A stretch of DNA of 64,000 nt from Fumia sp045615345 (GTDB taxonomy: Bacteria > Bacillota > Clostridia > Oscillospirales > Ruminococcaceae), in NCBI GenBank assembly GCA_045615345.1, contig JAZLER010000011.1, forward strand, positions 69,017-133,016, given 5' to 3'. The position numbers and the translations under genes are program-made. The notes below the pieces were generated by a model. The model saw only the letters and a list, made by a program, of their open reading frames with translations, was not told the DNA's origin and made no database searches. This document shows, piece by piece, positions 51,398 to 61,548 of the stretch. Numbering within the stretch: the first letter of the stretch is position 1; every line of letters begins with the position of its first letter.

Positions 51398-52543
51398 TTA
51401 CATAAGTTTAAGATAAAGTTCTTTGATTTCTGCGACACTTGTTTCTCTGGGGTTACCGGGGCGGCAAGCATCGTCAAATGCAGACTGTGAAAGGAAGTCG
51501 ATATCCTCAGGTTTCACGATTTCCTTGAGGTCAGCAGGAATTCCTACATCAATCGAGAGCTGTTTAACAGCATCAATTGCAGCTTTTCTTGCTTCGTCAA
51601 GGCTCATTGCGTCAACATTCTTAACACCCATAGCTTTAGCGATATCTCTATACTTTTCGCCTGTTGCAGGAGCATTGTATTCCATAACTGTAGGCAAGAT
51701 AATTGCATTTGCAACACCGTGAGGTGTATCGTAAACTGCGCCAAGAGGATGAGCCATAGAGTGAACGATACCAAGTCCTACGTTACTAAAGCCCATACCT
51801 GCAATATACTGACCGAGTGCCATACCTTCTCTGCCTTCGGTAGTATTGTCAACCGCACCACGGAGGCTTTTAGCGATGATTTCGATAGCTTTCAAATGGA
51901 ACATATCACTCATTTCCCAAGCGCCTTTTGTGATATAACCTTCGATAGCGTGAGTAAGAGCATCCATACCTGTAGCGGCGGTAAGGCCTTTAGGCATTGT
52001 AGCCATCATATCGGGGTCAACAACAGCAACAACGGGAATGTCGTGAACGTCTACGCAAACCATTTTACGGTTTTTCTCAGCATCTGTGATAACATAGTTG
52101 ATTGTAACTTCAGCAGCGGTACCAGCAGTTGTGGGAACTGCGATAATAGGTGTGCATTTATTCTTTGTAGGTGCAACGCCTTCAAGAGAACGAACATCAG
52201 CAAATTCGGGGTTAGTGATAATAATACCGATAGCCTTTGCTGTATCCATTGATGAACCGCCGCCGATTGCTACGATACAGTCAGCACCGCTCTTTTTGAA
52301 ATCAGCAACACCATTCTGAACATTTTCAATTGTGGGGTTGGGTTTGATATCGCTGAAAACGTCGTAAGCGATTTTTGCATTATCAAGAACGTCCGTTACT
52401 TTTTTGGTAACGCCAAATTTAATAAGATCAGGGTCCGAGCAAACAAAAGCTTTCTTAAAGCCTCTTGCTTTAATTTCAGTAGCAATCTCAGCAATAGAAC
52501 CTTTGCCGTGATAGCTTGTTTCATTAAGTACAAATCTTGCCAT
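51398..52543 (-). CDS. fucO: Iron-dependent alcohol dehydrogenase, lactaldehyde reductase type
   Basis: 381 residues, the usual FucO length. NAD-site GGGSSMDTAKAIG (about 95-107), iron-site region GMDALTHAIEGYI (D and H) and HSMAHPLGAVYDTPHG (two His). FucO-type enzymes convert lactaldehyde to 1,2-propanediol in fucose and rhamnose fermentation, but close relatives use other short alcohols. It stands alone, with its terminator after it. Confidence 0.9.
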   Translation of the reverse strand: MARFVLNETSYHGKGSIAEIATEIKARGFKKAFVCSDPDLIKFGVTKKVTDVLDNAKIAYDVFSDIKPNPTIENVQNGVADFKKSGADCIVAIGGGSSMDTAKAIGIIITNPEFADVRSLEGVAPTKNKCTPIIAVPTTAGTAAEVTINYVITDAEKNRKMVCVDVHDIPVVAVVDPDMMATMPKGLTAATGMDALTHAIEGYITKGAWEMSDMFHLKAIEIIAKSLRGAVDNTTEGREGMALGQYIAGMGFSNVGLGIVHSMAHPLGAVYDTPHGVANAIILPTVMEYNAPATGEKYRDIAKAMGVKNVDAMSLDEARKAAIDAVKQLSIDVGIPADLKEIVKPEDIDFLSQSAFDDACRPGNPRETSVAEIKELYLKLM

Positions 52544-52635
52544 AAGAGCATCTCCTTTTTATTAGTTAATTATATTTTAACTAAAAATTACCGTCAGGTC
52601 AATAGGTTTGTTAAAAAATTAACATATTTTTAGAT

Positions 52636-52664
52636 TTGCAAATATTTTAATTTTTTGGTATAAT
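52636..52664 (+). promoter_or_regulatory. Promoter of the capsule-type pyruvyl transferase gene
   Basis: TTGCAA (52636-52641) and TATAAT (52659-52664) separated by 17 bases; GAGGTG precedes the ATG at 52685 by 5 bases. Confidence 0.75.
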
Positions 52665-52684
52665 AGACTCAATGAGGTGATTAA

Positions 52685-53785
52685 ATGAAAAAAGTAGGAT
52701 TAATGACGATATATGACTGTAATAACTACGGAGCATCATTACAGGCATATGCTACAACAAAAAACCTTGAGGAACTGGGATTTGACTATCGTATAGTCAA
52801 CTATATTACCCCTTCGGACAAAAGACTTAAAAAATTTTTCCTGTTTCCCAAAAACAGAAGATATTTGATGCACAATGTAAAAGCACTTTTAAATCCTGTG
52901 TCTTTTTTCCGCAGGAATAAAACATTCAACTCTTTTGTGCGTAATAGTTTCAAAATTACTGACAAGGAGTATACCCTTGCTGATTACAAAAAAATCGCTG
53001 ATGAAGACTTTGACTTTTTGGTTACGGGAAGTGACCAGACTTTCTCTCTTAATCTTTGGCCCGACCCCGAATATGGAATTCCTTTCTTTATGCCTTTTGA
53101 AACAAAATGCAAGAAAATTTCCTATTCCTCGAGTATGGGTGAACATTTAGAGCGTATTACCGACTCACAAATAAGTTTTATGAAAGAAACACTTTCGGAC
53201 TTTGAACATCTGGCAGTACGCGAAGAAACCGCCGCCAATGCAATAGAAAAAATGATTGGCAAAAGACCTGTTATAACTTTTGACCCCACTATCACGTTAT
53301 CTCGTGACAAATGGGAAAAACTTGAAAAGCCCTTTGATATCAAAGAAAAATATATCTTTTTCTATGGTGTGCTCCCCACCAAATGGATAACTGAATATGT
53401 AGAAAAACTTTCAAAAGAAACAGGATTTAAAGTGGTAACACCAAATATCCGTAACACCACAGAAATGAAGACTGATTTTAAGCGTGTAGACTATTGCGGC
53501 CCCGGTGAATTTTTAACCCTTATAAAGAATGCTGAGATGGTTGTCACATCATCTTTCCACGGAACTATATTCTCTATGATATATGAAAAACCTTTTGCTT
53601 CACTCCTTATAGGTTCGGGGAACAGAGTAACTACTCTTTTAAAGCTTGCAGGTATGGAAGAATTTGCTTTCAAAGAAAACGACAATGTTATTGTACAAAA
53701 ACCTGACCCAGAGAAAATAAAAGCCTTTCAAAAATCAGCAAAAGAAACAAATTATAATTACTTAAAAAATAGTTTAACTGATTAA
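52685..53785 (+). CDS. Polysaccharide pyruvyl transferase family protein
   Basis: 366 residues. Conserved beginning (MTIYDCNNYGASLQAYATTKNLEELGF) and later motifs FLVTGSDQTF, ISYSSSMG, LAVREETAANAI, VVTSSFHGTIFSMIYEKPF match the family that adds pyruvate ketals to surface glycans. It is the only forward gene in this part and converges on the flippase gene across a shared terminator. It probably decorates the capsule made by the genes to its right. Confidence 0.9.
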   Translation: MKKVGLMTIYDCNNYGASLQAYATTKNLEELGFDYRIVNYITPSDKRLKKFFLFPKNRRYLMHNVKALLNPVSFFRRNKTFNSFVRNSFKITDKEYTLADYKKIADEDFDFLVTGSDQTFSLNLWPDPEYGIPFFMPFETKCKKISYSSSMGEHLERITDSQISFMKETLSDFEHLAVREETAANAIEKMIGKRPVITFDPTITLSRDKWEKLEKPFDIKEKYIFFYGVLPTKWITEYVEKLSKETGFKVVTPNIRNTTEMKTDFKRVDYCGPGEFLTLIKNAEMVVTSSFHGTIFSMIYEKPFASLLIGSGNRVTTLLKLAGMEEFAFKENDNVIVQKPDPEKIKAFQKSAKETNYNYLKNSLTD

Positions 53786-53822
53786 AAAAGAAAGTGAGTT
53801 GTAAACAACTCACTTTCTTTTT
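53785..53822. terminator. Bidirectional terminator of the pyruvyl transferase and capsule operon
   Basis: An 18-bp stem AAAAAGAAAGTGAGTTGT / ACAACTCACTTTCTTTTT with a 2-base loop, serving both convergent genes; its right arm overlaps the end of the flippase frame. Confidence 0.9.
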
Positions 53823-55336
53823 ATAAACTTCTTAATATAGTCAATAAACCATTTCATCTCATCATTTTTAAAATAAATAATAAATACAAATAATGTGGGA
53901 AGAATTCCTACAATTAAAACTTTTATAATAAAATCGACAATGAGATTACCCGTATTTACAAACCCTGCTATAAAATAAGCAAATGCGGAGTTAAACAACA
54001 CAGTTAAAAGATACTTACCTTTTGTTACCAGATATTTGTAAAAAGGAATATGGAACACATTTCTGTAAATAAGCCACGGGTCATACCATACAAGGGTTAC
54101 AGTTCTCGCAACAACGGTAGAGAGCAAAATTCCAAAAATTCCCCATTCTTTTCCCCAGATGACAGCGAGAATGAGATTAATGATTGTCATTACTACGGGA
54201 CGATACTTACCTTTAATAAAAAGGCGATTAGCAATTCTGAACGCCTCATAAGGTCTTGCCATAACCAGAATATACATATCTATAACAAGTGTTATAGGTA
54301 TTTCTATACCAAGTAAATATTCTTCTCCAAGCCATAAAATAATGAAAGGATTTATGAGTACAAAAACAGAAACTGCCATAAAGTTTCCGCAAATGAAAGC
54401 CAAAAATGACATTCGCTTGAATACTGTATATTGGTGTTGTTCGCTTTCACTTACAGCCAGGTTTCCGACACTTGGTTTCATAGCTTCAAAAACCTGTCCA
54501 AAAAGTTTACCAACATTATTTGTTACAATCTTGTAGCAGGATAAAAGGCCGACACTGACAGTACCTAAAAACATAGAAACTACAATACTGGCAGTGCTGA
54601 CCTGGATTGTATGTCCTATTTTATAAATTGCAAGGGCTCTTATATCCCTTGTTACTTCTTTTCTTTCTGCTTTGGTCAAATGCGCATCGCTTTTATTTTT
54701 CAAAAACGGGAAATGTCTTTGTGCCGAAAAAGAAATAGCAAGATTTTTAACAATAATCATTATAACGCTTACTGTCAAATATAGTAAATACTCCCTGAAA
54801 ACCACAAGCGACAGAACTTCTATTATTGTTCCGAAAATGGTAAAAATAATGCCTACGGCACATACAACGCTCTTTTGCTGGTTGGCCTCTAAAAGCGTTG
54901 CCCTGTAAATCAAAAGATAAGAGGAAGCTGTTTGAATTACAAAAAAAGCAAATACAACAACTAAGTTCTCTTTAATATCAGCAGATCCCTTGATAATATA
55001 ATCAAGAAATGGCATACACAAAATTCCCGCTACCATGACAATAGTAGCAACACCTCTGTATATCCGCTTATAAAAATTCATAAGCTTTACAATCTGCAAT
55101 TCATCTTTCTGATGAAGTGGAGCATAAAGAGCATACGCTATTGCGGTACTGAATCCAAGCTCAGCCATTGACAAAATACTTAAAACATCAGTAAAAAGGG
55201 CCGCTACACCGGCATACTGTATGCCTAAAAATTTTATAAGTGCTGTCTTTATCGAAAAATTCGCCAAAGCCGTTACAAGCTGAAAGACAACAGAAAATAT
55301 GATGTTTTTTATGGACTTGTTAGTCCTCGACTCCAT
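53810..55336 (-). CDS. Wzx-type polysaccharide flippase
   Basis: About 508 residues with 12-14 predicted membrane segments (for example IIFSVVFQLVTALANFSIKTALI, AGVAALFTDVLSILSMAELGFSTAIAYALYAPL), characteristic of oligosaccharide flippases. The ATG at 55336 is preferred; a GTG at 55348 has poor spacing to its ribosome-binding site. It is last in the leftward capsule operon and moves lipid-linked repeat units across the membrane. Confidence 0.85.
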   Translation of the reverse strand: MESRTNKSIKNIIFSVVFQLVTALANFSIKTALIKFLGIQYAGVAALFTDVLSILSMAELGFSTAIAYALYAPLHQKDELQIVKLMNFYKRIYRGVATIVMVAGILCMPFLDYIIKGSADIKENLVVVFAFFVIQTASSYLLIYRATLLEANQQKSVVCAVGIIFTIFGTIIEVLSLVVFREYLLYLTVSVIMIIVKNLAISFSAQRHFPFLKNKSDAHLTKAERKEVTRDIRALAIYKIGHTIQVSTASIVVSMFLGTVSVGLLSCYKIVTNNVGKLFGQVFEAMKPSVGNLAVSESEQHQYTVFKRMSFLAFICGNFMAVSVFVLINPFIILWLGEEYLLGIEIPITLVIDMYILVMARPYEAFRIANRLFIKGKYRPVVMTIINLILAVIWGKEWGIFGILLSTVVARTVTLVWYDPWLIYRNVFHIPFYKYLVTKGKYLLTVLFNSAFAYFIAGFVNTGNLIVDFIIKVLIVGILPTLFVFIIYFKNDEMKWFIDYIKKFIKRK

Positions 55337-55351
55337 AACTTTAATCACATC

Positions 55352-56305
55352 CTATTTAAAAATAAATGGACAAAAACAAACAAGAATTGCCTCAACTTTT
55401 TTTCTTACCGGAAAGCAATCACACATAATATAGCTGAAAAGATTTTTTCGTATATATGCAATATCATTTTTTATAAGCTTTTTATCCTCATAATTGCATC
55501 TTATCATCGAGCGCACAATCGTTACAAGCTGTCTTACCTTTGTGAGTTCGATGACTTTTTTTAAAGATTTATCCTCTGTTTTATCTTTTATGCTGTCAAA
55601 AGCATCCGGTACTTTTATTAAATTCAAATTGAATTTGTTTGCAGAAGATGTACTGCTAATTGCAGATTCCTCGCGTTGTGTGTAATTATAAAGCAGCTCA
55701 CCCGATAAACCTGCAACACATAAATTGTCACATAAGTAAAGATAATCATAAATAAATATTGCATCTTCGCTTAAAATCTGTCCTTCATTAAAAAACAAAT
55801 TATTATCACGGATAATATCAGCCAAAAACATCTTTCCGCCTATATAACCGCGTATTCCCTTTCGCATATCAAAAACACTTCTTAAAACCTTTTTTTTGCC
55901 TTTGATATAATGCAAATCAGTAGTTTTATTATTTCCTTTAAACAATCTTGAAGCCACAATCTTGACATTGCTGTCAACAAAAAGAGAAAGAAGATGTGAA
56001 AGATAGTTTTCTTTAACGCTGTCATCCGAATCAATAAAACAGATATATTCGCCTTTGGCAGCTGCGAGTCCTCTGTTTCTTGCTGCGGAAACGCCTTTAT
56101 TTTCCTGATTAAATACAGAAAAGCGCTTATCTTTTAAAACATATTCTTCACAAATCTGAAGGCTGTTATCGGTTGAACCATCGTTGACAAGAATGACTTC
56201 CCAATCAGCATAGTCTTGGGAAAGTATGCTGTCAAAACAGGTCTTCAGGTAATCAGATGTATTGTAAACAGGTATAATAACAGAAATCATTTTTGCTTTC
56301 TCCAT
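55352..56305 (-). CDS. Family 2 glycosyltransferase
   Basis: 317 residues. GT-A signature ISVIIPVYNTSDYLKTCFDSIL and the acidic FIDSDDSVKENYL (DxD) are clear; about the first 220 residues form the catalytic part. The ATG at 56305 overlaps the preceding gene by 19 bases; another at 56290 would shorten it by five residues. It adds a sugar to the capsule repeat; donor and linkage unknown. Confidence 0.85.
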   Translation of the reverse strand: MEKAKMISVIIPVYNTSDYLKTCFDSILSQDYADWEVILVNDGSTDNSLQICEEYVLKDKRFSVFNQENKGVSAARNRGLAAAKGEYICFIDSDDSVKENYLSHLLSLFVDSNVKIVASRLFKGNNKTTDLHYIKGKKKVLRSVFDMRKGIRGYIGGKMFLADIIRDNNLFFNEGQILSEDAIFIYDYLYLCDNLCVAGLSGELLYNYTQREESAISSTSSANKFNLNLIKVPDAFDSIKDKTEDKSLKKVIELTKVRQLVTIVRSMIRCNYEDKKLIKNDIAYIRKNLFSYIMCDCFPVRKKVEAILVCFCPFIFK

Positions 56306-57267
56306 ATAGCATATGCTTTTTTAGGGAAACATAAAGTTAACAATGCACCTATGCGTTTTTTTACAGGTATATCAGCACATATAAGGAAAGAAATTATATT
56401 TTTGCGCAAAAATCTCTTTTCCATTATATAGCGCGGATGATTTTGACAATCCAAGGCAGACAACGCTCTGAGAGCAGTAGCAGTATGAATACATTTCATA
56501 AGTCTTGCCTGTTCATAGTAAAGTTTATCTGTTTTTTTATAATTCTCCAATATATAATCGAGAGAGCGGGTATAGTAAAGATATTTCATTTTTATATTCC
56601 CATCAACGCTATTTATAAGACTTGCCTCTCTCTTAAGGTAGTGGTAATAAGGCTCAGTGGTAAAATAACCTGTTTTCACCCATTTGAGATATTGATAATT
56701 AAAAAGCATATCTTCAAAAAAATCAAATTCCTCATTGAAAGTCAGATTATGTTCCTTTATAATCTGAGCACTATAGAGTTTGTTCCAAAGGAAAGAGCCC
56801 CATGATTTATTTAAAGGTATATACATTTCCTTTATTATATCTTCTCTTGAGTAGCTACGGCTTTTTTTATCAACGCTATATATAGGAGTTCCATCTTCAT
56901 TTTCATAAACATATCCGCACATAGAAATATCAGCATTGTTTTTGATCATATTCAAAGTAAGATTATAAAGATAATCAGGTTCAAGATAATCGTCACTATC
57001 CAAAAAAGCCACATAATCCCCTGCTATATACGGAAGTGCATAATTACGTGCAGAAGAAGGGCCTCCGTTTTCTTTTGTAAGAACGCAGAAACGGGAATCT
57101 TCATCAGCAATTTTTTTACAGATTTCAAGGGAATTATCAGTAGCACCGTCAATCACTACAAAAGCTTCCCATTTTTCATAAGTTTGCGCAATAAGACTTC
57201 TCAGACATTTCTCAATATATTGTTCGACATTATATACAGGAACTATTACAGATATTTTTACATCCAT
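56287..57267 (-). CDS. Family 2 glycosyltransferase
   Basis: 326 residues with ISVIVPVYNVEQYIEKCLRSLIAQTYEKWEAFVV, FLDSDDYLEPDYLYNL (DxD) and KRIGALLTLCF near the end. It starts 2 bases after the polymerase gene. Another repeat-unit sugar transferase; specificity unknown. Confidence 0.85.
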   Translation of the reverse strand: MDVKISVIVPVYNVEQYIEKCLRSLIAQTYEKWEAFVVIDGATDNSLEICKKIADEDSRFCVLTKENGGPSSARNYALPYIAGDYVAFLDSDDYLEPDYLYNLTLNMIKNNADISMCGYVYENEDGTPIYSVDKKSRSYSREDIIKEMYIPLNKSWGSFLWNKLYSAQIIKEHNLTFNEEFDFFEDMLFNYQYLKWVKTGYFTTEPYYHYLKREASLINSVDGNIKMKYLYYTRSLDYILENYKKTDKLYYEQARLMKCIHTATALRALSALDCQNHPRYIMEKRFLRKNIISFLICADIPVKKRIGALLTLCFPKKAYAIWRKQK

Positions 57268-57269
57268 AT

Positions 57270-58643
57270 CTATGGCCTCCTTATATATTTTGAAACAAAC
57301 TTGGTATTTTCTGTTTTTACAGGAACTACTGAACCATATTTTGTATCTATATACGAAGTAAATCCCACACTGAAGAAATACACATACATTGTAGACAAAT
57401 CATAAAGTGGGTTACCGGTCATACAGTAAGAAAAGAAGAATATCTGATAGGTGAAAGAGAAAACCAGAAATATCCAGACACCATTAGGTAAAATTGTTTC
57501 ATCAATTAAGAATTTTTTAACGAGGGCTATTGTTCTTACAATTGTGTAAATAAACAAGGACATAAAGACTGTAAAACCGATAATTCCGGTTTCCGCCAAT
57601 AATTGCAGATAAACATTATGCACATCACGACGTGCATCGGTACCAAAAAAGAGACGGTCTACCAACGGTGCAAATTCACTCCAGCCTATTCCAAGTATCG
57701 GATTATCTAAAAATGTTTCCCAGGCTGTCTGGTACAGTATAAATCTTCCGTTTGAAATGTCATCGGTAGGGTCAACAAATCTTGATATTACATTTCCTAT
57801 TGTATCACCCATGCCTTTGGAATAAATTGACAAAAGGTAAACTGAAATAAGCAGTCCTAAAACAACAGCCAGAAGAATAAAGAATTTTTTGAAAGCGTTT
57901 CCTTTGACACAGAAAATATATGTTATCAAAAAAGCAAATAATGCAAAAAGCAAAACAGCTCGTTTGCCTGTCATAAAAAGTGCTATAACTGATATAACAA
58001 AAAATGGTATTGAAAATTTCCTGTGTTTTTTATAAAAAATCAATGAAAATGCACAAACCGATGTAATTGCCATATACATACCATTCAGCGAATAGTGGGC
58101 AGCGAAACCGGTTGCAAAATTGTTATGTTTAACCTGCCAGTAAATCTTGGCGCGCTGCTGTGCATTAAACGAACCATATATATATTCCCAGTAAAAATCC
58201 TTATCAAAATAAAACCATATAGTCGCAATAAGATGTATAAGCATAGCAATCAAAAGAGTAATAAATACTATTTTCGCCAGACGGTTGTCGTTTTTAATGA
58301 AAAAAACCATAAAAATAAGCCAGACATAACGCAGTATGTAAGGGCTGTTTGAAAAAAGGTTATTCGTAGATGTTGCAACAATTATCAGAAATGCTGCAAT
58401 CATAAGGTAGTCAAGCGCATTAAAAGACAATTTGGCAATATTTAACTTATTTTCAAAATACACATACATCAAAAGTAATAAAACCGAAAAAGTCAAAATA
58501 GAAATATTGATTGAAAAATGGTTTTCACCCATTAAAATTGAAATCAAAAATGTATGAAAAACATTAAATACAATCAAAATAACAGAAATCCATGCAAATA
58601 TGCTATAATCTGCTTTTTTGCGTTCAACAACGTATTTACTCAT
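57270..58643 (-). CDS. O-antigen ligase/polymerase-type (Wzy-like) membrane protein
   Basis: 457 residues with 10-12 membrane segments and a large outside loop (DFYWEYIYGSFNAQQRAKIYWQVKHNNFATGF). GRFILYQTAWETFLDNPILGIGWSEF and DVHNVYLQLLAETGIIG are the conserved Wzy/O-antigen ligase region. The ATG at 58643 follows AGGAG by 8 bases. It polymerises repeat units outside the membrane. Confidence 0.85.
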   Translation of the reverse strand: MSKYVVERKKADYSIFAWISVILIVFNVFHTFLISILMGENHFSINISILTFSVLLLLMYVYFENKLNIAKLSFNALDYLMIAAFLIIVATSTNNLFSNSPYILRYVWLIFMVFFIKNDNRLAKIVFITLLIAMLIHLIATIWFYFDKDFYWEYIYGSFNAQQRAKIYWQVKHNNFATGFAAHYSLNGMYMAITSVCAFSLIFYKKHRKFSIPFFVISVIALFMTGKRAVLLFALFAFLITYIFCVKGNAFKKFFILLAVVLGLLISVYLLSIYSKGMGDTIGNVISRFVDPTDDISNGRFILYQTAWETFLDNPILGIGWSEFAPLVDRLFFGTDARRDVHNVYLQLLAETGIIGFTVFMSLFIYTIVRTIALVKKFLIDETILPNGVWIFLVFSFTYQIFFFSYCMTGNPLYDLSTMYVYFFSVGFTSYIDTKYGSVVPVKTENTKFVSKYIRRP

Positions 58644-58658
58644 TTGCACTTCTCCTTG

Positions 58659-59759
58659 TTAATTATAAATCTCCTCAATTCTTCTCGCAGTCTTTTTAAC
58701 ATCATATCCTGCATCAGAGATAATACCGGAAATATCCTTGCGTTCAAAATCTGCAGTTACATCGATGATTTTTTCTGCCCATTCTTTTGCAGAAAGTTCA
58801 AGTGACATATAAGTTACAGTATCTGAAAGCACTATCGTATCAGAAATCGCATCTGAAAAAAAGCACGGCAGACCTGAGGTCTGTGCTTCAACACCTGCAA
58901 TAGGCAAGCCCTCGTGAAATGAAGGGAAAAGAAACATATCCATAGCCTGGTACAGATTGTGGGCATCAGTTCTTGAACCCAGAAATCTCACATTATCTAT
59001 AACGCCTTTTTCGATTGCGTACTTTTTGGTTTCCTCCATTAGGTCACCACGACCAACAAGCATCAAAACAGCGTTTTCTTTAAATTTAACAACTTCGCTT
59101 ATAATATCAACCATAAACTTATGGTTTTTCTGCGGGATAAAGTTCCCGACATGTCCGATAATAAAATTATCCCTCAAGCCGAGAGAATTTCTTGTTTCTT
59201 CGCGGATGAGAGCATTATATTTAAACTTATCAATATCAATACCATTCTTGATGAGTTCAAAGTTATCATCACTGAAAATCCACTTCCCTGCCTCGGGTGA
59301 GCAAGCAAGTTTTATATGGGACCATCTGTTAACAAAAGGCTTAAACAGATGATGAAACAAATTAACAACTCCGCCGGATATAGACGAAGTGTTATGTGCG
59401 TGGGTTATAATTTTTTTCACACCCGCAAAATGAGCAATAAAAATACCGATGCTGTTAGCACAGGAATTTTTATGGAAATGAACTACATCATATTTTCCGT
59501 CCTTAATAATCTTATAAAACGCTCTGCAGTAGCCGATTATTCTTTTACAGGATGGCAAAACATATACCTCAGAACCATTTTCTTTGAAAAAATCTATGAG
59601 TGAACTGTTACGGGAAATCGCAATAAAATCAAAATGATATTTTTCTCTGTCAATATTCAGAAAAAGACTTTTCTGAAATGATTCAATACCGCCAAAATTC
59701 TCGGTAATGCATATATGCAAAATCTTTTTTACGGGTTTATTGCAATCAAGGTTTCCCAT
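58659..59759 (-). CDS. Family 4 glycosyltransferase
   Basis: 366 residues. GT-B fold with GGIESFQKSLFLNI near the start and ExxxxxxxE-type FPSFHEGLPIAGVEAQTSGLPCFFS near residue 290. It follows another GT4 with overlapping stop/start (1 base). Sugar unknown. Confidence 0.85.
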   Translation of the reverse strand: MGNLDCNKPVKKILHICITENFGGIESFQKSLFLNIDREKYHFDFIAISRNSSLIDFFKENGSEVYVLPSCKRIIGYCRAFYKIIKDGKYDVVHFHKNSCANSIGIFIAHFAGVKKIITHAHNTSSISGGVVNLFHHLFKPFVNRWSHIKLACSPEAGKWIFSDDNFELIKNGIDIDKFKYNALIREETRNSLGLRDNFIIGHVGNFIPQKNHKFMVDIISEVVKFKENAVLMLVGRGDLMEETKKYAIEKGVIDNVRFLGSRTDAHNLYQAMDMFLFPSFHEGLPIAGVEAQTSGLPCFFSDAISDTIVLSDTVTYMSLELSAKEWAEKIIDVTADFERKDISGIISDAGYDVKKTARRIEEIYN

Positions 59760-60865
59760 TATTTCATTACCTCTTCAAAAATTCTCAAAGTCTTCTCTGT
59801 GGTCTTTTCAAAATCGAAATCTTTTGCTCTTTCCTTACATCTCTGCTTCAATGCATCGTCAACTTTTTTATATAATAAAACCGCCTCGGCGAGTTCTTTC
59901 GGGTCACGGCTTAAAACGATTTTTCCTACATCAAAACCTTTTATAATTTCCGCAATACCGCCAACAGCAGTAGTTACAACAGGTTTACCAAGTGCCAGAG
60001 TTTCAGGAACAGCCAGGCCAAAGCCCTCCCAACTGGAAAAAAGTACAGAAACATCAAAAATATTGCTGTAAAGCTTTGGACTTGACACCCATCCGGTAAT
60101 CCAAGTTTTGTCAAAAACACCATTTTCTTTAAGAGAAGCTTCAAACTCTTCCCTTAATTCACCATCACCAACCCAGACAAATCTGGCATTTTCATTTGTT
60201 TTAGCAATTTCCCCAGCAACTTTTGCAAAAAGAACGGGGTCTTTAGCTTCGGTAAGTCGGGCTACACATCCAACTATAAAATCATCTTGAGAATATCCAT
60301 AAGAAGATTTTTGTGTGGATACTTCACTTAAATCTTTTATGTCTACCCCATTAAGGACAACTGTAATCTTTTCAGGGTTGCATATTTTTTTATCAACAGC
60401 TACCTTCTTTTCGAATTCGGAAATAGTTATAATCCTGTCGGTAAGAATTGCGAGAAAACGCTCAATACACGTATACATCTTCCGTTTTTTCTCACTGCAA
60501 TCCGTCATAGTAAAGCTCCAGCCATGTGGATTATATATAACTTTACATTTTTTACCGATAGCAGCAATTCTTCCTATTGCACCTGCCATAGTTGAATGGC
60601 AGTACAGAATATCCGGACGTTCCTTTTTCAATATTTTACGGAATTTTAAAACACCCTTGAAATCTTCACTGGGAGTAATTTCTCTGGGAACATCAAGATT
60701 ATAAACCGTTATACTTTTATCAAAACAAGAAGTATCAAAGCATGTAGGACAAACATAAACTATCTCATTCTTTGCAGAAGTATTATGAATGAGCATTTTG
60801 TTATAAACCTCAGTACCGCCTCTTGAAGTAAGTATAAGGTGCATAACCTTAGTCTTTCGGTTCAT
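59759..60865 (-). CDS. Family 4 glycosyltransferase
   Basis: 368 residues. GT-B fold: LILTSRGGTEVYNKMLIHN, VLNGVDI, FIVGCVARLTEAKDP, and FSSWEGFGLAVPETLALGKPVVTTAVGG (E-x7-E). Paired with the downstream GT4. It probably adds an early sugar of the capsule repeat. Confidence 0.85.
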   Translation of the reverse strand: MNRKTKVMHLILTSRGGTEVYNKMLIHNTSAKNEIVYVCPTCFDTSCFDKSITVYNLDVPREITPSEDFKGVLKFRKILKKERPDILYCHSTMAGAIGRIAAIGKKCKVIYNPHGWSFTMTDCSEKKRKMYTCIERFLAILTDRIITISEFEKKVAVDKKICNPEKITVVLNGVDIKDLSEVSTQKSSYGYSQDDFIVGCVARLTEAKDPVLFAKVAGEIAKTNENARFVWVGDGELREEFEASLKENGVFDKTWITGWVSSPKLYSNIFDVSVLFSSWEGFGLAVPETLALGKPVVTTAVGGIAEIIKGFDVGKIVLSRDPKELAEAVLLYKKVDDALKQRCKERAKDFDFEKTTEKTLRIFEEVMK

Positions 60866-60877
60866 TTAATCTTTACC

Positions 60878-61540
60878 TCACCTTAATTTCGATAAAATCT
60901 TCTGAGCTCTCCTGAATTTTTTGTAAACAGATACATCACGATGCGCATCACTGCCAAGGGCAAAGAGATACCCATTTTTAGCCCAGACAGAAGTTCTTAT
61001 GTGTTCTCTGTGCAGACAAATATCGTGCACATTCAGCTGCAATTTTGCGCCTGCTTCTATCATCTGGTAAACAGTATAATCAGAATATCGATTTGCGTGA
61101 GCCATTATTATATCATATTTTTGAGCTAAAGCTTCAACGGTTAAAAAATGTTCATCTGTGATAAGTGATTCTGACAGTGGAAGTTCCAATAACACTGTTT
61201 TTCCATTATAAAAACAGAGTTTTTCTATTCCTTCCATATTTTCAATACCGGGAAAAACCAGAATTTCTGCACCGAGTTCAATCTCAATTGCAGGATTTTG
61301 TGCCAAAACCTTTTTATACGCTTTCTCGCGTCTTTCAAGGAAAGTATCGACATCGAGTCTATGCGCATAAAAATGAGGAGTTGCATAAATTTTCTTAATT
61401 CCTGCATTTTGGGCAGACTCCACAAGCAGAAGACTTTTTCTGATATCTTCCGCTCCATCGTCAATTCCCGGCAAAATATGCGAATGGAAATCTATATCTG
61501 TTGGTAATAACAGCTTGTCTTCACACCATACAGTATTCAT
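60878..61540 (-). CDS. CpsB/CapC-type PHP tyrosine-protein phosphatase
   Basis: 220 residues. PHP metal-site motifs DFHSHILPGIDDGA (H-x-H), YATPHFY, ELGAEILV, MAHANRYS (H) and GSDAHR match the CpsB family, which dephosphorylates the capsule BY-kinase. It lies 8 bases after the kinase gene. Its presence supports regulated capsule export. Confidence 0.9.
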   Translation of the reverse strand: MNTVWCEDKLLLPTDIDFHSHILPGIDDGAEDIRKSLLLVESAQNAGIKKIYATPHFYAHRLDVDTFLERREKAYKKVLAQNPAIEIELGAEILVFPGIENMEGIEKLCFYNGKTVLLELPLSESLITDEHFLTVEALAQKYDIIMAHANRYSDYTVYQMIEAGAKLQLNVHDICLHREHIRTSVWAKNGYLFALGSDAHRDVSVYKKFRRAQKILSKLR

Positions 61541-61548
61541 ACATTATA